Notes: generated by a model from the sequence alone, not told the origin. Positions 20,390 through 31,374 are shown, numbered from the stretch's first letter. The stretch: 64,000 bases of DNA from an uncultured Lachnospiraceae bacterium (GCA_947630125.1 CANRGO010000003.1:1-64000), one strand, 5' to 3'. Program-made: numbers and translations.

Positions 20390-22183
20390 ATGAAAGGAAC
20401 AGTTGTATCATCATGGATAGAATCCAGCCGTAAGTTATTCGGCGATAATTTAGTAAATAAGGCAATGGAAGCAAATAAAGTAAGTGCAGATCATGTATTT
20501 ACACCATTTGAAGATGTAGAAGATAAAGTAGCAACAGGGATTGTAAACTATATAGGAGATGCTGTTGGTAAAAACCACAAGGAAATTTGGGGGACTATGG
20601 GTCAGGAAAATATTAAAACATTTTCAAAAAATTATCCTGGTTTCTTTAGACATGAATCTGCATTTCAGTTCTTGAAGTCCATGAATGATGTCCATGTTAT
20701 TGTTATGAAGCGTTTTCGCGGAGCAACACCTCCTATTTTAGATGTTCAACCCTTAAGTTCTCACTCCATTTTATTTACCTATCGTTCAAAACGTGGATTA
20801 GAAGATTATTTAATGGGACTCTTACAGGGAGTATCTCACCACTTTAAAGAAAATATTCAGATTGAGGTTGTAGAAAAGAAAACAAACGAAGTACAGATGA
20901 AGCTTACTTTTGAAAAAGAAATACGATTTATTAAACAATATGGTTTAAGTAAACTCTTATCACTTGGAATATTTAAGAAAATCGCATTTAAAACAGCATT
21001 ATTAAACAGTATTGTCCTTGCTATTGTAGGTTTTATTATAACCGCTAATCCCATTCAGACTGGCATATTGTTTTTAGCTGCATTTGTAGCATCTGTTCTA
21101 AGTGCCACATTGATTAATCGTCCCTATAAGGATATTAAAAGGGAAATTCAAAATCTCGCTTCTGGTAATTATGTAGAATCTTTCTTTTTAAAATCTTCTG
21201 ATGAGTATGAAGAACTTATGGATGAAATCAATCAGTTAAAACAGACTGTTCAAAAAGATTTTATTGATTTCAATGCAGTAACAGATGAAATGTATACCTT
21301 TAATAATGCAGTGGCAACAATTGCAAATACCATGCAAGACACGTCTGATGATATTAAGGAAGTGCTTGATGAAGTCTCCATTGCAGCAATAACCCAGGCT
21401 GAGGATACGGAACGAGTTGTATCTGTATTAAATGATAGCATTCTAAATCTCACAGAAGTATCCAAAGATAGTGAGAACAATCAAACCAAAATTGAAGATG
21501 CTGTATCTGGTATTGAATCCAGTTTTCAGAATGTTGCAAACACAGCATATGAAATTAATGAAATGTTACAAAGATTCTCAACCATCAAAAACGATAGTAA
21601 TTTATTAAAAGAAAATGCAGATAATATCACACAGATTGTTTCCTTAGTTTCTGCGATTGCTAGACAAATTAATTTGTTGGCATTGAATGCTTCGATAGAA
21701 GCTGCAAGAGCGGGTGAAGCTGGTAAGGGATTTGCAGTTGTTGCTGAGGAGGTTCGTAAACTTTCCGAGCAGACCAATAGCGCTGTAGAACAGATTAATG
21801 GAAGTTTGAATTCGTTTGTTGGAAGCATTGGAACTGTTGTAGAAGGCATTGATGTGCAGTATGATGTTTTAGAAAATGAAAATAAAAAACTAAAATCAGC
21901 AGTAGAAGTCAGTAGCTTATCAAATGAAAGACTTACGGTTGTATCTCAAATGATGATTAAGAGTTCTCGTGATTTGAAAAAAGAAGCAGATCAGATAGCC
22001 TCCTTGTTTGATAATATCCAGAATCTTGCTGCGATTGCTCAGGAAAATTCAGCAGCCACTCAGGAAGCAAATTCTAATGTAACGGTTTATGTAGAACAGA
22101 TTTCAGAACTTACGGAACAGATTTCAGTGTTTGAAGAAATGATTAAGAGTTTCCAATTGGATTTAGCAAAGTATAAAATATAA
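20390..22183 (+). CDS. Methyl-accepting chemotaxis protein with N-terminal H-NOX (heme NO/O2-binding) domain
   Basis: H-NOX: W9, N74, H102 (NDVH), GATPP, Y131-S133-R135 (YRSKR), Y140; two TMs; MCP signalling hairpin [36 protein letters not shown]. Confidence 0.95.
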   Translation: MKGTVVSSWIESSRKLFGDNLVNKAMEANKVSADHVFTPFEDVEDKVATGIVNYIGDAVGKNHKEIWGTMGQENIKTFSKNYPGFFRHESAFQFLKSMNDVHVIVMKRFRGATPPILDVQPLSSHSILFTYRSKRGLEDYLMGLLQGVSHHFKENIQIEVVEKKTNEVQMKLTFEKEIRFIKQYGLSKLLSLGIFKKIAFKTALLNSIVLAIVGFIITANPIQTGILFLAAFVASVLSATLINRPYKDIKREIQNLASGNYVESFFLKSSDEYEELMDEINQLKQTVQKDFIDFNAVTDEMYTFNNAVATIANTMQDTSDDIKEVLDEVSIAAITQAEDTERVVSVLNDSILNLTEVSKDSENNQTKIEDAVSGIESSFQNVANTAYEINEMLQRFSTIKNDSNLLKENADNITQIVSLVSAIARQINLLALNASIEAARAGEAGKGFAVVAEEVRKLSEQTNSAVEQINGSLNSFVGSIGTVVEGIDVQYDVLENENKKLKSAVEVSSLSNERLTVVSQMMIKSSRDLKKEADQIASLFDNIQNLAAIAQENSAATQEANSNVTVYVEQISELTEQISVFEEMIKSFQLDLAKYKI

Positions 22184-22259
22184 AGTAAAACAAAGTTTTA
22201 AAGGTTTTATCGTACAGGTTCCATGGTGATAATTACATCATGGTTTCATATAACATAAA

Positions 22260-22295
22260 AACTCCCCATGGAATATTGATGGGGAGTTTTTTGTG
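22260..22295 (+). terminator. Rho-independent terminator of the H-NOX MCP gene
   Basis: aactccccat...atggggagttttttg. Confidence 0.8.
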
Positions 22296-22323
22296 TTCGC
22301 CTAGTTTGGGCGAACTCTTGTGA

Positions 22324-22464
22324 GAGGTGAGAGGTGATGGTTTAAATGAAGAGCAGTTAAGTGATTTGGTTATTGCTAGCGCATTACATGACATAGGAGC
22401 GTTGACCGTGAAAGAACGAGATGACCGTTATAAAAATCTTTCCATGGAAAATTGCTTTCTTTAG
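22324..22464 (+). pseudogene. Fragment of an HD-GYP/HD-domain phosphohydrolase
   Basis: Frame from 22324 gives EVRGDGLNEEQLSDLVIASALHDIGALTVKERDDRYKNLSMENCFL*, containing an HD-domain ALHDIGAL motif; no intact flanking gene. Confidence 0.65.
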
Positions 22465-22592
22465 CCCAGATAGAAACATTAAGAATTAATGAATACGAAA
22501 AAAATGCTTGCACTTTTCTAAAACTGTGGTAGATTAAACAATGTAGCTTGAACGAGGGTGGGGCTAGTTCAAACTGGAATTGGAGATTAAAA

Positions 22593-24764
22593 GTGAAAGT
22601 TTTTAAAAAGAAAGATAATAAAAAAGAACCCAAAAAAAAAAAATTGACTGGCTTATTCCAGAAAAAGAAAAAAAATCAGGGCTTGGATGAATTTGATGAC
22701 AATAGTTTGTCCTTCGATGATGAATCTGAAATGGATGAATGGCTTGAAGATGAGATTGTTATACCTAAAAAGCCTGCAAAATTTTTGATTTTCATGGAGC
22801 GGTATTCTGTATTGTTTTTTATTCTTGTTGCAATGTTTTTGGATTTTGCAATAGAAGCAATCAGTCGTTTTTCATTTGTTGAATCATTTCAATATATCAT
22901 TCATAGTTTTGATGTATTTTTGTTTAATAGTTTTATTATTTATGTAACCTTAAATTTGGCTTACTTTTTCAAACGTAGACTATTTGCAACGATGATAATT
23001 GGTGGAATCTGGCTAATCGGAGGCCTTGCAAATGGTGGAGTTTTATCTTACCGGACAACCCCATTTACAGGCACAGACATCAAACTTGTGTTTAATGCTA
23101 TGACTTTAATTACAAAGTATATGTCCGTTGATCAGATGATACTTGCTACTATTCTTGCAGCGCTGGTGGTTGTTCTTTACATTTATACCTTTTTTAAAGG
23201 CCCCAAAATACAAGGGAAGATTAAGTGGAGAAAATATCTAATTTGTGTGACGGCACTGTTTTTATCCTTGGCACCAGGCGTAAAGTTTGGCGTAGAATAT
23301 AAAATAGTATCCAGTTACTTTGGAAATATTGCTAATGCTTATATGGATTATGGATTTCCTTATTGCTTTTGGTGTACCGTACTGGCAAAAGGAATTGATA
23401 CGCCAAATAACTATAGTGAAAAAGATATTCGTGAAATATTACAATTCGATGGAACGGATAATTTTGATATTAAAAAGACTCCAAATGTTATTTTTATACA
23501 GCTAGAATCGTTCTTTGATCCAACGCACATCAAGGGTGTTAAGTATTCAGAAGATCCGATACCAAATTTTAGACAGCTAAAAAGAGAATATACTTCAGGC
23601 TATCTAACAGTACCAGTAGTTGGAGCTGGAACAGCAAATACAGAATTTGAAGTGCTTACTGGTATGAACCTGAGATATTTTGGTCCAGGAGAATATCCGT
23701 ATAAAACAATTATTCGTAATAATGTTGCTGAAAGTGTGGCATTTAACCTGCTTGATATAGGATATAATACCCATGCAATTCATAACAATGAAGCAAGTTT
23801 TTATGGGCGTAAGCTGGTCTTTGCCAATTTGGGAATAGAAACCTTTTCGTCAGAAGAAATACTATATTTACCAGAATATACCCCTCTAGGTTGGGCAAAA
23901 GATGCAACATTAAAAGATGCTATTATGGATTGCTTAAAGTCTACCGATAAGAAAGATTTTGTCTATACCATAACTGTTCAAGCTCATGGCGGATATCCTA
24001 CAGAACCAATTCTTGAAAATCCTGTGATTGAAGTCAGCGGGACAGATGATGAAGGATGGAGAAACTCAGTTGAATATTTTGTGAATCAGAATTACGAAAC
24101 AGATCAGTTTATTGGAGAACTAGTGAAAGCCTTGGAAGAATATCCTGAAGATACTGTTTTGGTTCTGTTTGGAGATCATTTGCCATCACTGGGATTTGAG
24201 GAGAGTGATCTGGATAATGGTAGTTTGTTTGAAACAGAATATGTGATTTGGGATAATATGGATTTGGAGATTACAGATCGACCCGTTACAACCTATCAAT
24301 TATCAGCCTTTGTTTTAGACAAATTAGATATACATGTAGGAACTTTGATGAAATATCATCAAAGAAGAGAAGATACCGAAAACTATCAAACAGATTTAGA
24401 AATCTTACAATATGATATGCTTTATGGTAATCAGTATGTGTATGGTGGAGAATTACCATATGAAAGAGTTGCCCTAAAGATGGGTGTAAAGGATGTTACC
24501 ATATCATCCATCGAGAAAGACCAGTTAGGCAATCTGATTATCAATGGAAAGAATTTTAATCCTTTTAGTCAGGTAAAAATAAACAGTAAAGATGTAGATG
24601 AAGTCTATATTGACCAGAATACCCTGTTGGTGACAGATGTAATAACCACAAGAGGGGATATTTTTCAGGTGAATCAGGTAACAGCTGCTGGAAACACCAT
24701 GAGAAGAGGTGTCCTATTTACAGAAGCTGAAGGGGAAGGCCGACGGTTTGATATGTTGCAGTAG
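22593..24764 (+). CDS. LTA synthase / phosphoglycerol transferase family sulfatase-like membrane protein
   Basis: N-terminal TM helices, then NVIFIQLESFFDPTHI, VVGAGTANTEFEVLTGMN, YTITVQAHGGYP, FGDHLPSLG. GTG 22593 preferred; ORF extends to TTG 22548. Confidence 0.85.
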   Translation: MKVFKKKDNKKEPKKKKLTGLFQKKKKNQGLDEFDDNSLSFDDESEMDEWLEDEIVIPKKPAKFLIFMERYSVLFFILVAMFLDFAIEAISRFSFVESFQYIIHSFDVFLFNSFIIYVTLNLAYFFKRRLFATMIIGGIWLIGGLANGGVLSYRTTPFTGTDIKLVFNAMTLITKYMSVDQMILATILAALVVVLYIYTFFKGPKIQGKIKWRKYLICVTALFLSLAPGVKFGVEYKIVSSYFGNIANAYMDYGFPYCFWCTVLAKGIDTPNNYSEKDIREILQFDGTDNFDIKKTPNVIFIQLESFFDPTHIKGVKYSEDPIPNFRQLKREYTSGYLTVPVVGAGTANTEFEVLTGMNLRYFGPGEYPYKTIIRNNVAESVAFNLLDIGYNTHAIHNNEASFYGRKLVFANLGIETFSSEEILYLPEYTPLGWAKDATLKDAIMDCLKSTDKKDFVYTITVQAHGGYPTEPILENPVIEVSGTDDEGWRNSVEYFVNQNYETDQFIGELVKALEEYPEDTVLVLFGDHLPSLGFEESDLDNGSLFETEYVIWDNMDLEITDRPVTTYQLSAFVLDKLDIHVGTLMKYHQRREDTENYQTDLEILQYDMLYGNQYVYGGELPYERVALKMGVKDVTISSIEKDQLGNLIINGKNFNPFSQVKINSKDVDEVYIDQNTLLVTDVITTRGDIFQVNQVTAAGNTMRRGVLFTEAEGEGRRFDMLQ

Positions 24765-24785
24765 TGTGATAAAGCGTTATAAAAT

Positions 24786-24822
24786 GGGGTCTGATGCAGA
24801 AATGTATCAGACCATTTTTTGT
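24786..24822 (+). terminator. Rho-independent terminator
   Basis: ggtctgat gcagaaatgt atcagacc attttttg. Confidence 0.8.
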
Positions 24823-24904
24823 GAATTTTCTTGATAATTTATTAAGACGTGATATAATTTATCTATCAGTTCAAACTGAACAAAAACAAGGAGGATTCGG
24901 TTTT

Positions 24905-26041
24905 ATGAAAAAGAAATTAGTACTTTTATTAGCAGCAGTGATGTCCATCGGACTATTAGCGGGCTGTGGTGCACAGAGTGGTTATGAAATTGCTCTGATT
25001 ACCGATAAGGGAAATATCGATGATAAGTCTTTTAACCAGGGTGCATGGGATGGGTTAGAAGCATATGCATTAGCAAATGATATCACCCACAAATATTACA
25101 AACCAGAAGAAGCTTCTGATGCGGGTTATCTTGCACAGATCGAAATGGCGATTCAGGGTGGAGCAAAAGTTGTTATAACACCTGGTTATTTATTTGAAGT
25201 GGCAGTATATGAAGCGCAGACAAAGTATCCAGATGTGAAGTTTATTTTGTTAGATGGAGCACCACATACAGCAGATTACTCAGACTTTAAAACCAATGAT
25301 AATGTAGCTAGTATTATGTATGCAGAAGAACAGTCTGGTTACCTTGCAGGATATGCAGCAGTAAAAGATGGCATGACCAAACTTGGTTTTATGGGTGGTA
25401 TGGCAGTTCCAGCAGTTCAGGCTTTTGGTTATGGCTACCTTCAGGGAGCGGAAGCTGCAGCAGCTGAACTTGGTCTTGCTGATGGTGCAATCACTGTTAC
25501 CTATCATTACACAGGCGATTTTGCTGAAACAGATACTAATAAAGCAACTGCAAAAACCATGTATCAAGAAGGAACTGAAGTTATCTTTGCTTGTGGTGGT
25601 TCTGTAGGCAAGAGTGTTATGTCTGCAGCAGCAGAAGCTGGAACCAAAGTAATTGGTGTTGACGTGGATCAAAGATATGACAGTGAAACCGTTATCACTT
25701 CAGCTACCAAAGGACTTGGTGCTTCTGTTCAGGCAGTTCTTGACGCAATCTATAAAACAAAAGGCTGGGATGCTTATTCAGGAACAACTACTTACTTTAA
25801 TGCAGCGAATTCTGGTGTTGGTCTTCCAACTGAAATAATTGGTGAGGAAAATGGAAATGCATTTGACAGATTTACTGCTTTTGATGAAGCACAGTATGAT
25901 GCAGTGTTTGCAAAACTTGTAGATGGTTCAGTTGTACCAGTTCGTAGCTTAACCGTTGCAGATCCTAATGGTTATGCAACAGCAGAAGAATTAACCGCTG
26001 GTCTTTCTTTAGTAAAAGTTACTGTGGAAGCAAGACAGTAA
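24905..26041 (+). CDS. BMP family nucleoside-binding lipoprotein
   Basis: MKKKLVLLLAAVMSIGLLAGCGAQ lipobox; IALITDKGNIDDKSFNQGAWDGL; GFMGGMAVPAVQAFGYGYLQGA. Confidence 0.9.
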   Translation: MKKKLVLLLAAVMSIGLLAGCGAQSGYEIALITDKGNIDDKSFNQGAWDGLEAYALANDITHKYYKPEEASDAGYLAQIEMAIQGGAKVVITPGYLFEVAVYEAQTKYPDVKFILLDGAPHTADYSDFKTNDNVASIMYAEEQSGYLAGYAAVKDGMTKLGFMGGMAVPAVQAFGYGYLQGAEAAAAELGLADGAITVTYHYTGDFAETDTNKATAKTMYQEGTEVIFACGGSVGKSVMSAAAEAGTKVIGVDVDQRYDSETVITSATKGLGASVQAVLDAIYKTKGWDAYSGTTTYFNAANSGVGLPTEIIGEENGNAFDRFTAFDEAQYDAVFAKLVDGSVVPVRSLTVADPNGYATAEELTAGLSLVKVTVEARQ

Positions 26042-26079
26042 TCTTTAGAAAAGACAGTTAATAGGATTCAGAGTTTTAT

Positions 26080-26108
26080 AAGGGGGAAAGCAAATCACTT
26101 TCCTCCTT
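26080..26108 (+). promoter_or_regulatory. Intercistronic stem-loop between BMP lipoprotein and ATPase genes
   Basis: aagggggaaag caaatca ctttcctcctt; 11 bp stem with one G-U. Confidence 0.65.
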
Positions 26109-26147
26109 ATTTCCTTTAAAAAATCAAATCATAGCAGTGAGGTAGAT

Positions 26148-27698
26148 ATGGAAAATTATATTATTGAAATGCTTCACATCACAAAAGAGTTTCCAGGTAT
26201 TAAAGCAAATGATGACATTACACTAAAACTAAAAAAAGGCGAAATACATGCACTGTTAGGAGAAAATGGAGCAGGTAAATCGACTTTAATGAGTGTGCTC
26301 TTTGGTTTATATCAGCCAGAAAAGGGTGAAATTAAAAAAAATGGAGAAGTGGTGCAAATCAATGGACCAAAAGATGCCAATGAACTTGGTATTGGTATGG
26401 TGCATCAACATTTTAAATTAGTAGAGATTTTTACAGTTCTAGAAAATATCATTCTAGGTGTGGAACCAAATCGTATGGGCTTTCTGCAAAAAAAAGAAGC
26501 CAGAGATAAAGTTATAGCATTAAGTGAAAAGTACGGATTACAAGTTGATCCGGATGCATATATTGAAAAGATTTCTGTGGGAATGCAACAGCGGGTTGAA
26601 ATTTTGAAAATGTTATACCGGGATAATGACATTCTAATTTTTGATGAACCAACAGCTGTCCTAACTCCTCAGGAAATCGATGAATTAATGGAAATTATGA
26701 GAGGTTTTTCAAAAGAAGGAAAATCAATCTTATTTATCACTCATAAATTAAATGAGATTATGTCGGTTGCCGATCGTTGTACTGTTTTACGAAAAGGAAA
26801 ATATATTGGTACCGTAGATATAAAGGAAACAAATAAAGAAGAACTATCACGTATGATGGTTGGACGAGATGTTAACTTTGTGGTGGATAAAAAAGAACAA
26901 GAAGCTGGAGAAGTTATTTTATCCGTAGATCAAGTTACCGTTGCATCAAAAATAAGCAAAAAAAATTCCGTATCAGATGTTAGTTTTAAGGTAAGAGCTG
27001 GAGAAATTGTTTGTCTTGCTGGAATTGATGGAAATGGTCAGACAGAGCTTGTTTCTGCAATTACTGGGCTTGATAAGATTAATCAAGGGGAAGTATTGCT
27101 TTGTGGTAAAAATATTACAAAAGCTCCTATTAGAGTCAGATCCAAAACTGGTATGAGTCATATTCCGGAAGATCGACACAAACATGGTTTGGTGCTTGAC
27201 TATAGTTTAGAAGAAAATACAGTTCTTCAAAGATATTTCGAACCAGTTTTCCAAAAGAAAGGCTTTATCAAAAAGCCACAGGTTCGTACATATTGTGAAA
27301 CATTAAGTGGACAATTCGATGTAAGAAGTGGTCAGGGGCCTGTAACCATCGTTCGAACCATGTCAGGTGGAAATCAGCAAAAAGCAATATTGGCAAGAGA
27401 ACTTGATAAGAAACATGAATTACTGGTTGCGGTTCAACCTACCAGAGGATTGGATGTAGGCGCGATAGAATTTGTTCATAAACAATTAGTGGCTACAAGA
27501 GACGCAGGAAAAGCAGTGTTACTGGTTTCTCTGGAATTAGATGAGGTTTTAAATGTAAGTGACCGAATTTTGGTTATGTATGAGGGTGAAATAGTTGGAG
27601 AGTTTAAATCCAATGAAGTAACTCCACAAGAACTGGGACTATATATGTCTGGTGCAAAAAGAAATAATACAAAGGAGAATTCATATGCAAAAAAATAA
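26148..27698 (+). CDS. ABC transporter ATP-binding protein, two-domain, nucleoside (NupA-like)
   Basis: GENGAGKSTLMSVLFG, degenerate second Walker A (GIDGNGQTEL), MSGGNQQKAILARELD. Confidence 0.9.
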   Translation: MENYIIEMLHITKEFPGIKANDDITLKLKKGEIHALLGENGAGKSTLMSVLFGLYQPEKGEIKKNGEVVQINGPKDANELGIGMVHQHFKLVEIFTVLENIILGVEPNRMGFLQKKEARDKVIALSEKYGLQVDPDAYIEKISVGMQQRVEILKMLYRDNDILIFDEPTAVLTPQEIDELMEIMRGFSKEGKSILFITHKLNEIMSVADRCTVLRKGKYIGTVDIKETNKEELSRMMVGRDVNFVVDKKEQEAGEVILSVDQVTVASKISKKNSVSDVSFKVRAGEIVCLAGIDGNGQTELVSAITGLDKINQGEVLLCGKNITKAPIRVRSKTGMSHIPEDRHKHGLVLDYSLEENTVLQRYFEPVFQKKGFIKKPQVRTYCETLSGQFDVRSGQGPVTIVRTMSGGNQQKAILARELDKKHELLVAVQPTRGLDVGAIEFVHKQLVATRDAGKAVLLVSLELDEVLNVSDRILVMYEGEIVGEFKSNEVTPQELGLYMSGAKRNNTKENSYAKK

Positions 27699-28851
27699 AA
27701 CTTCTCCAAGCCTGAAAGATAGAATCCATACACTTACATCAAGTAAAGGAGGGTCTGCGTTTACTGCAACACTTCTGGCAATTGGTATGGGACTGTTGTT
27801 TGGTTTTCTTGTTATGTTGCTTGCTAGCCCTTTTAATTCAGTACCTGGCTTTCTTGAAATTCTGCTTGGTGGTGCTTCTCGTTTAGGTGATGTATTATAT
27901 TTTGCAACTCCTATTTTAATGACAGGTTTAGCAGTTGGTTTTGCTTTTAAAATGGGATTGTTTAATATTGGTGCGTCGGGTCAGTACACCATGGGTATGT
28001 TTTTCTCCCTCTATGTGGCATTTATGTGGGAGTTACCAACATCCATACATTGGATTGCCTGTATCATAGCGGGCATGGTTGGCGGTATGTTGTGGGGAAT
28101 TATCCCAGGACTTTTGAAAGCAACCCTGAATGTAAATGAAGTTATTACTTCCATTATGTTTAATTATATTGGTATGTACCTGGTAGATATGTGGATTCAA
28201 GGAAATGCAGTAATGTATGTTTCTTCTAAAACTAGAACTCAGTATCTGCCTGCATCTGCACAGATTCCATCACTTGGAATTACTGGTTCAAATGTGAATT
28301 TTGCAATTGTAATAGCAATTGTAATTGCGGTTTTACTTTTCGTAGTTTTAAATAAAACAATTTTTGGCTTTGAATTAAAGGCAACTGGCTTTAACAAACA
28401 TGCCAGCCAGTATGCAGGAATGAATGGGAAAAGAAATATTATACTAACTATGGTAATAGCTGGTGGTTTGGCCGGGCTGGGTGGAGCATTTGCAATACTT
28501 GCACCTTCTTCTATTGCAGGAAGTAGTATGACATATGAACCAATTAGTGTTATCGCAGCCAATGGTTTTAATGGAATTGCAGTTGCACTGCTCGGTAATT
28601 CTAGTCCTATCGGTATTATTTTTTCCGCATTATTTATTTCCTATATTCAAAGAGGGGGTACCCTTGCTACGATGTTTGGTTACAAACCAGAAATTATTGA
28701 TGTGGTTATTGCAGTCATTATTTATTTTTCAGCATTTTCCATGTTGATGAAAAACACCTTGGCAAAAATATTACATAATATGGCTAATAAAGTTCATACA
28801 AAGGATGCCGAAAACCGTACAACCAAGGATCATAAGAAGGGAGGCAAATAA
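27685..28851 (+). CDS. Nucleoside ABC transporter permease (NupB-like)
   Basis: Hydrophobic; FKMGLFNIGASGQYTMG motif; start MQKNKTSPS. Confidence 0.88.
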   Translation: MQKNKTSPSLKDRIHTLTSSKGGSAFTATLLAIGMGLLFGFLVMLLASPFNSVPGFLEILLGGASRLGDVLYFATPILMTGLAVGFAFKMGLFNIGASGQYTMGMFFSLYVAFMWELPTSIHWIACIIAGMVGGMLWGIIPGLLKATLNVNEVITSIMFNYIGMYLVDMWIQGNAVMYVSSKTRTQYLPASAQIPSLGITGSNVNFAIVIAIVIAVLLFVVLNKTIFGFELKATGFNKHASQYAGMNGKRNIILTMVIAGGLAGLGGAFAILAPSSIAGSSMTYEPISVIAANGFNGIAVALLGNSSPIGIIFSALFISYIQRGGTLATMFGYKPEIIDVVIAVIIYFSAFSMLMKNTLAKILHNMANKVHTKDAENRTTKDHKKGGK

Positions 28852-28853
28852 GG

Positions 28854-29819
28854 ATGGATACTTTTTATTACTTAATTCAAAATACTTTGCCAGTAGCAAT
28901 CCCTCTGCTTTTGGTTGCCCTAGGTGGTATGTTTAGTGAACGAAGTGGAATTATTAATATTGCATTAGAAGGAATTATGTTATTTGGTGCATTTTTCGGT
29001 TGCTTAACGGTATATGGACTTCAAACATTTTCGATAAATGGACAGGTAATTCTCTTGATTGCAATGCTGGTTGCTGCCATTGGTGGAATCTTGTATTCTC
29101 TGTTGTTATCTTTCGCTGCAATTAATATGAGAGCGGACCAGACAATTGTTGGTACTGCACTTAATATGTTAGTGCCTGCGTTCATTCTATTATTTGCAAA
29201 AATGACTTTTAACAGTGATGGGATAACAACCAATGTTAATTTTTATATTAAAGAAGTTCCCGTGTTGTCAAAAATACCTGTTCTTGGGGATTTGTTTTTT
29301 CAAAAAACCTATATAACGGTATACATTGGTTTTCTTTTCCTGGCGATCGCAATGATTATTTTTTACACCACACGTTTTGGTATTCGATTAAGAGCTTGTG
29401 GGGAACATCCTCATGCGGCAGATTCTGTTGGTATTAACGTATATTTTATGCGTTATATGGGCGTTGGTTTATCAGGTTTTCTTGGTGGAATAGGAGGATT
29501 TTTCTATTCTGTTGGAGTTATGGATGGTAATGTAAATGGACATACGGGTGTTGCTGGTTTCGGGTTCCTTGCATTAGCGGTTATGATATTTGGGCAATGG
29601 AAGCCTGGTAGAATCATGGTTGCTGCTGTATTTTTTGCATTTTTAAGAACATTGGCATATTCGGTGGCACTAATTCCATTTTTAAACAATCTGGATATTA
29701 ATCAGACCTATTATAAGATGTTGCCTTATATCGCAACAATGATAGCGTTAATATTTACATCAAAGAAATCTAGAGCACCAAAGGCGGAAGGTATCCCTTA
29801 CGACAAGAGTAATCGCTAG
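28854..29819 (+). CDS. Nucleoside ABC transporter permease (NupC-like)
   Basis: GMFSERSGIINIALEGIMLFGAF; RLRACGEHPHAADSVGINV. Confidence 0.9.
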   Translation: MDTFYYLIQNTLPVAIPLLLVALGGMFSERSGIINIALEGIMLFGAFFGCLTVYGLQTFSINGQVILLIAMLVAAIGGILYSLLLSFAAINMRADQTIVGTALNMLVPAFILLFAKMTFNSDGITTNVNFYIKEVPVLSKIPVLGDLFFQKTYITVYIGFLFLAIAMIIFYTTRFGIRLRACGEHPHAADSVGINVYFMRYMGVGLSGFLGGIGGFFYSVGVMDGNVNGHTGVAGFGFLALAVMIFGQWKPGRIMVAAVFFAFLRTLAYSVALIPFLNNLDINQTYYKMLPYIATMIALIFTSKKSRAPKAEGIPYDKSNR

Positions 29820-29849
29820 AAATTGAAAAGAAAGAGAAGGTTTTATCAG

Positions 29850-30320
29850 ATGAATCAGGATTTTATTACATTAACAATTGGTAAACAAAAAAACATTGCT
29901 CTTATTGCACATGATAACAAGAAAGCGGATTTAATAACCTGGTGTAATGATCATAAAGAAATTTTATCAACCCATTTTCTTTGTGGAACAGGAACCACAG
30001 CTCGTATGATTACAGATAAAACAGGTTTACCTGTAAAAGGCTATAATAGTGGTCCTCTTGGCGGAGATCAACAAATAGGAGCAAAGATAGTGGAAGGAAA
30101 AATTGATTTTGTAATCTTTTTCTCAGATCCATTAACATCACAACCCCATGATCCTGATGTAAAAGCATTGTTACGAATTGCGCAGGTATATGATATTCCG
30201 ATTGCAAATAACAAGGCAACTGCAGATTTTATGATTAAGTCTTCCTGTATGAATGAAGAGTATGAACATTGCATTATTAATTTTCATAAAAATATTAAAG
30301 AACGTTCTGAAACTTTATAA
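29850..30320 (+). CDS. mgsA: Methylglyoxal synthase
   Basis: IALIAHDNKKADLITW, CGTGTTARMI, SGPLGGDQQIGAKI, FFSDPLTSQPHDPDVKALLRIAQVYDIPIANNKATADF. Confidence 0.95.
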   Translation: MNQDFITLTIGKQKNIALIAHDNKKADLITWCNDHKEILSTHFLCGTGTTARMITDKTGLPVKGYNSGPLGGDQQIGAKIVEGKIDFVIFFSDPLTSQPHDPDVKALLRIAQVYDIPIANNKATADFMIKSSCMNEEYEHCIINFHKNIKERSETL

Positions 30321-30351
30321 AAAATGCCGCACTTTGTGCGGTATTTTTTTT
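30321..30351 (+). terminator. Rho-independent terminator of mgsA
   Basis: aatgccgcac ttt gtgcggtatttttttt. Confidence 0.85.
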
Positions 30352-30408
30352 GCATATGTATTATAATACTAGAAGTAGTTGAATCTAATTGGGAAAAGGG
30401 GTCTTTGG

Positions 30409-31374
30409 ATGAATACTTATAAAAAGCAGATTGATCATATGCTGGATCAAATGGAAGAAACTGTAATTGGAAAGAGAAAGGTATTAAAATTATTGTTGGT
30501 AGCATTATTTTCAGGGGGGCATGTTTTATTAGAGGATGTACCTGGAGTTGGAAAAACTACCATTGCAAAAGAACTTGCAAGAGCTATTCAGTGCGGGTTT
30601 CAAAGAATTCAATTCACTCCAGATACGTTGCCTAGTGATATTACAGGATTATCCGTTTACAATATGCAAAAGGGAGAATTTGAATTTGTAAAAGGGGCTA
30701 TCATGAATCATATTATATTAGCTGATGAAATCAACAGAACCTCTCCAAAGACACAGGCCAGTTTATTAGAAGCCATGCAGGAAAATCAGGTTACGGTTGA
30801 TGGAACAACCTATCCATTGAAAAAACCTTTTATGGTGATCGCCACACAAAACCCCATCGAACATATTGGAACCTATAACCTTCCAGAAGCCCAGCTGGAT
30901 CGATTTATGATGAAGCTTTCCATAGGATACCCAAACTTTGAAGATGAAATAAAACTATTGCAAAAAAAAGAAGGAAAGAAACAACAACAAAATTTTTCAG
31001 AACAGCGAGAAATTTCAGAGCAGGAAGTTCTTGCTATTCAAGAAGAAGTAAGGTCTGTCTATATTCACGATGATTTGATTCAATATATTGTGGATTTTAT
31101 TACAAGAACAAGAAAAACATTGCAACTTACATTAGGAGCTAGCCCAAGAGCCTCGATTATGGTGATGGAAGCAGCAAAAGCCTATGCATATCTTGAAGGA
31201 AGAGGATTTGTAATACCTGAGGATATCCTTTGTTTATTACCACATATGCTCCCTCATCGATTGCTGGTATCGAGTGAAGGTAGAATTCAAAATACCGATC
31301 CTGTGAAAATTGTGGAAGATCTTATGAAAATTGTGAAAATACCGGTCTTACCAGATATTTCTGTTTCCATGTAA
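30409..31374 (+). CDS. MoxR-family AAA ATPase
   Basis: LLEDVPGVGKTTIAKELARAI, ILADEINRTSPKTQASLLEAMQE, ATQNPIEHIGTYNLPEAQLDRFMMK. Confidence 0.93.
   Translation: MNTYKKQIDHMLDQMEETVIGKRKVLKLLLVALFSGGHVLLEDVPGVGKTTIAKELARAIQCGFQRIQFTPDTLPSDITGLSVYNMQKGEFEFVKGAIMNHIILADEINRTSPKTQASLLEAMQENQVTVDGTTYPLKKPFMVIATQNPIEHIGTYNLPEAQLDRFMMKLSIGYPNFEDEIKLLQKKEGKKQQQNFSEQREISEQEVLAIQEEVRSVYIHDDLIQYIVDFITRTRKTLQLTLGASPRASIMVMEAAKAYAYLEGRGFVIPEDILCLLPHMLPHRLLVSSEGRIQNTDPVKIVEDLMKIVKIPVLPDISVSM

Noticed and set aside
25280-25838. Overlapping ORFs on both strands within the BMP lipoprotein gene
   Set aside because: Out-of-frame shadows of a well supported lipoprotein CDS.
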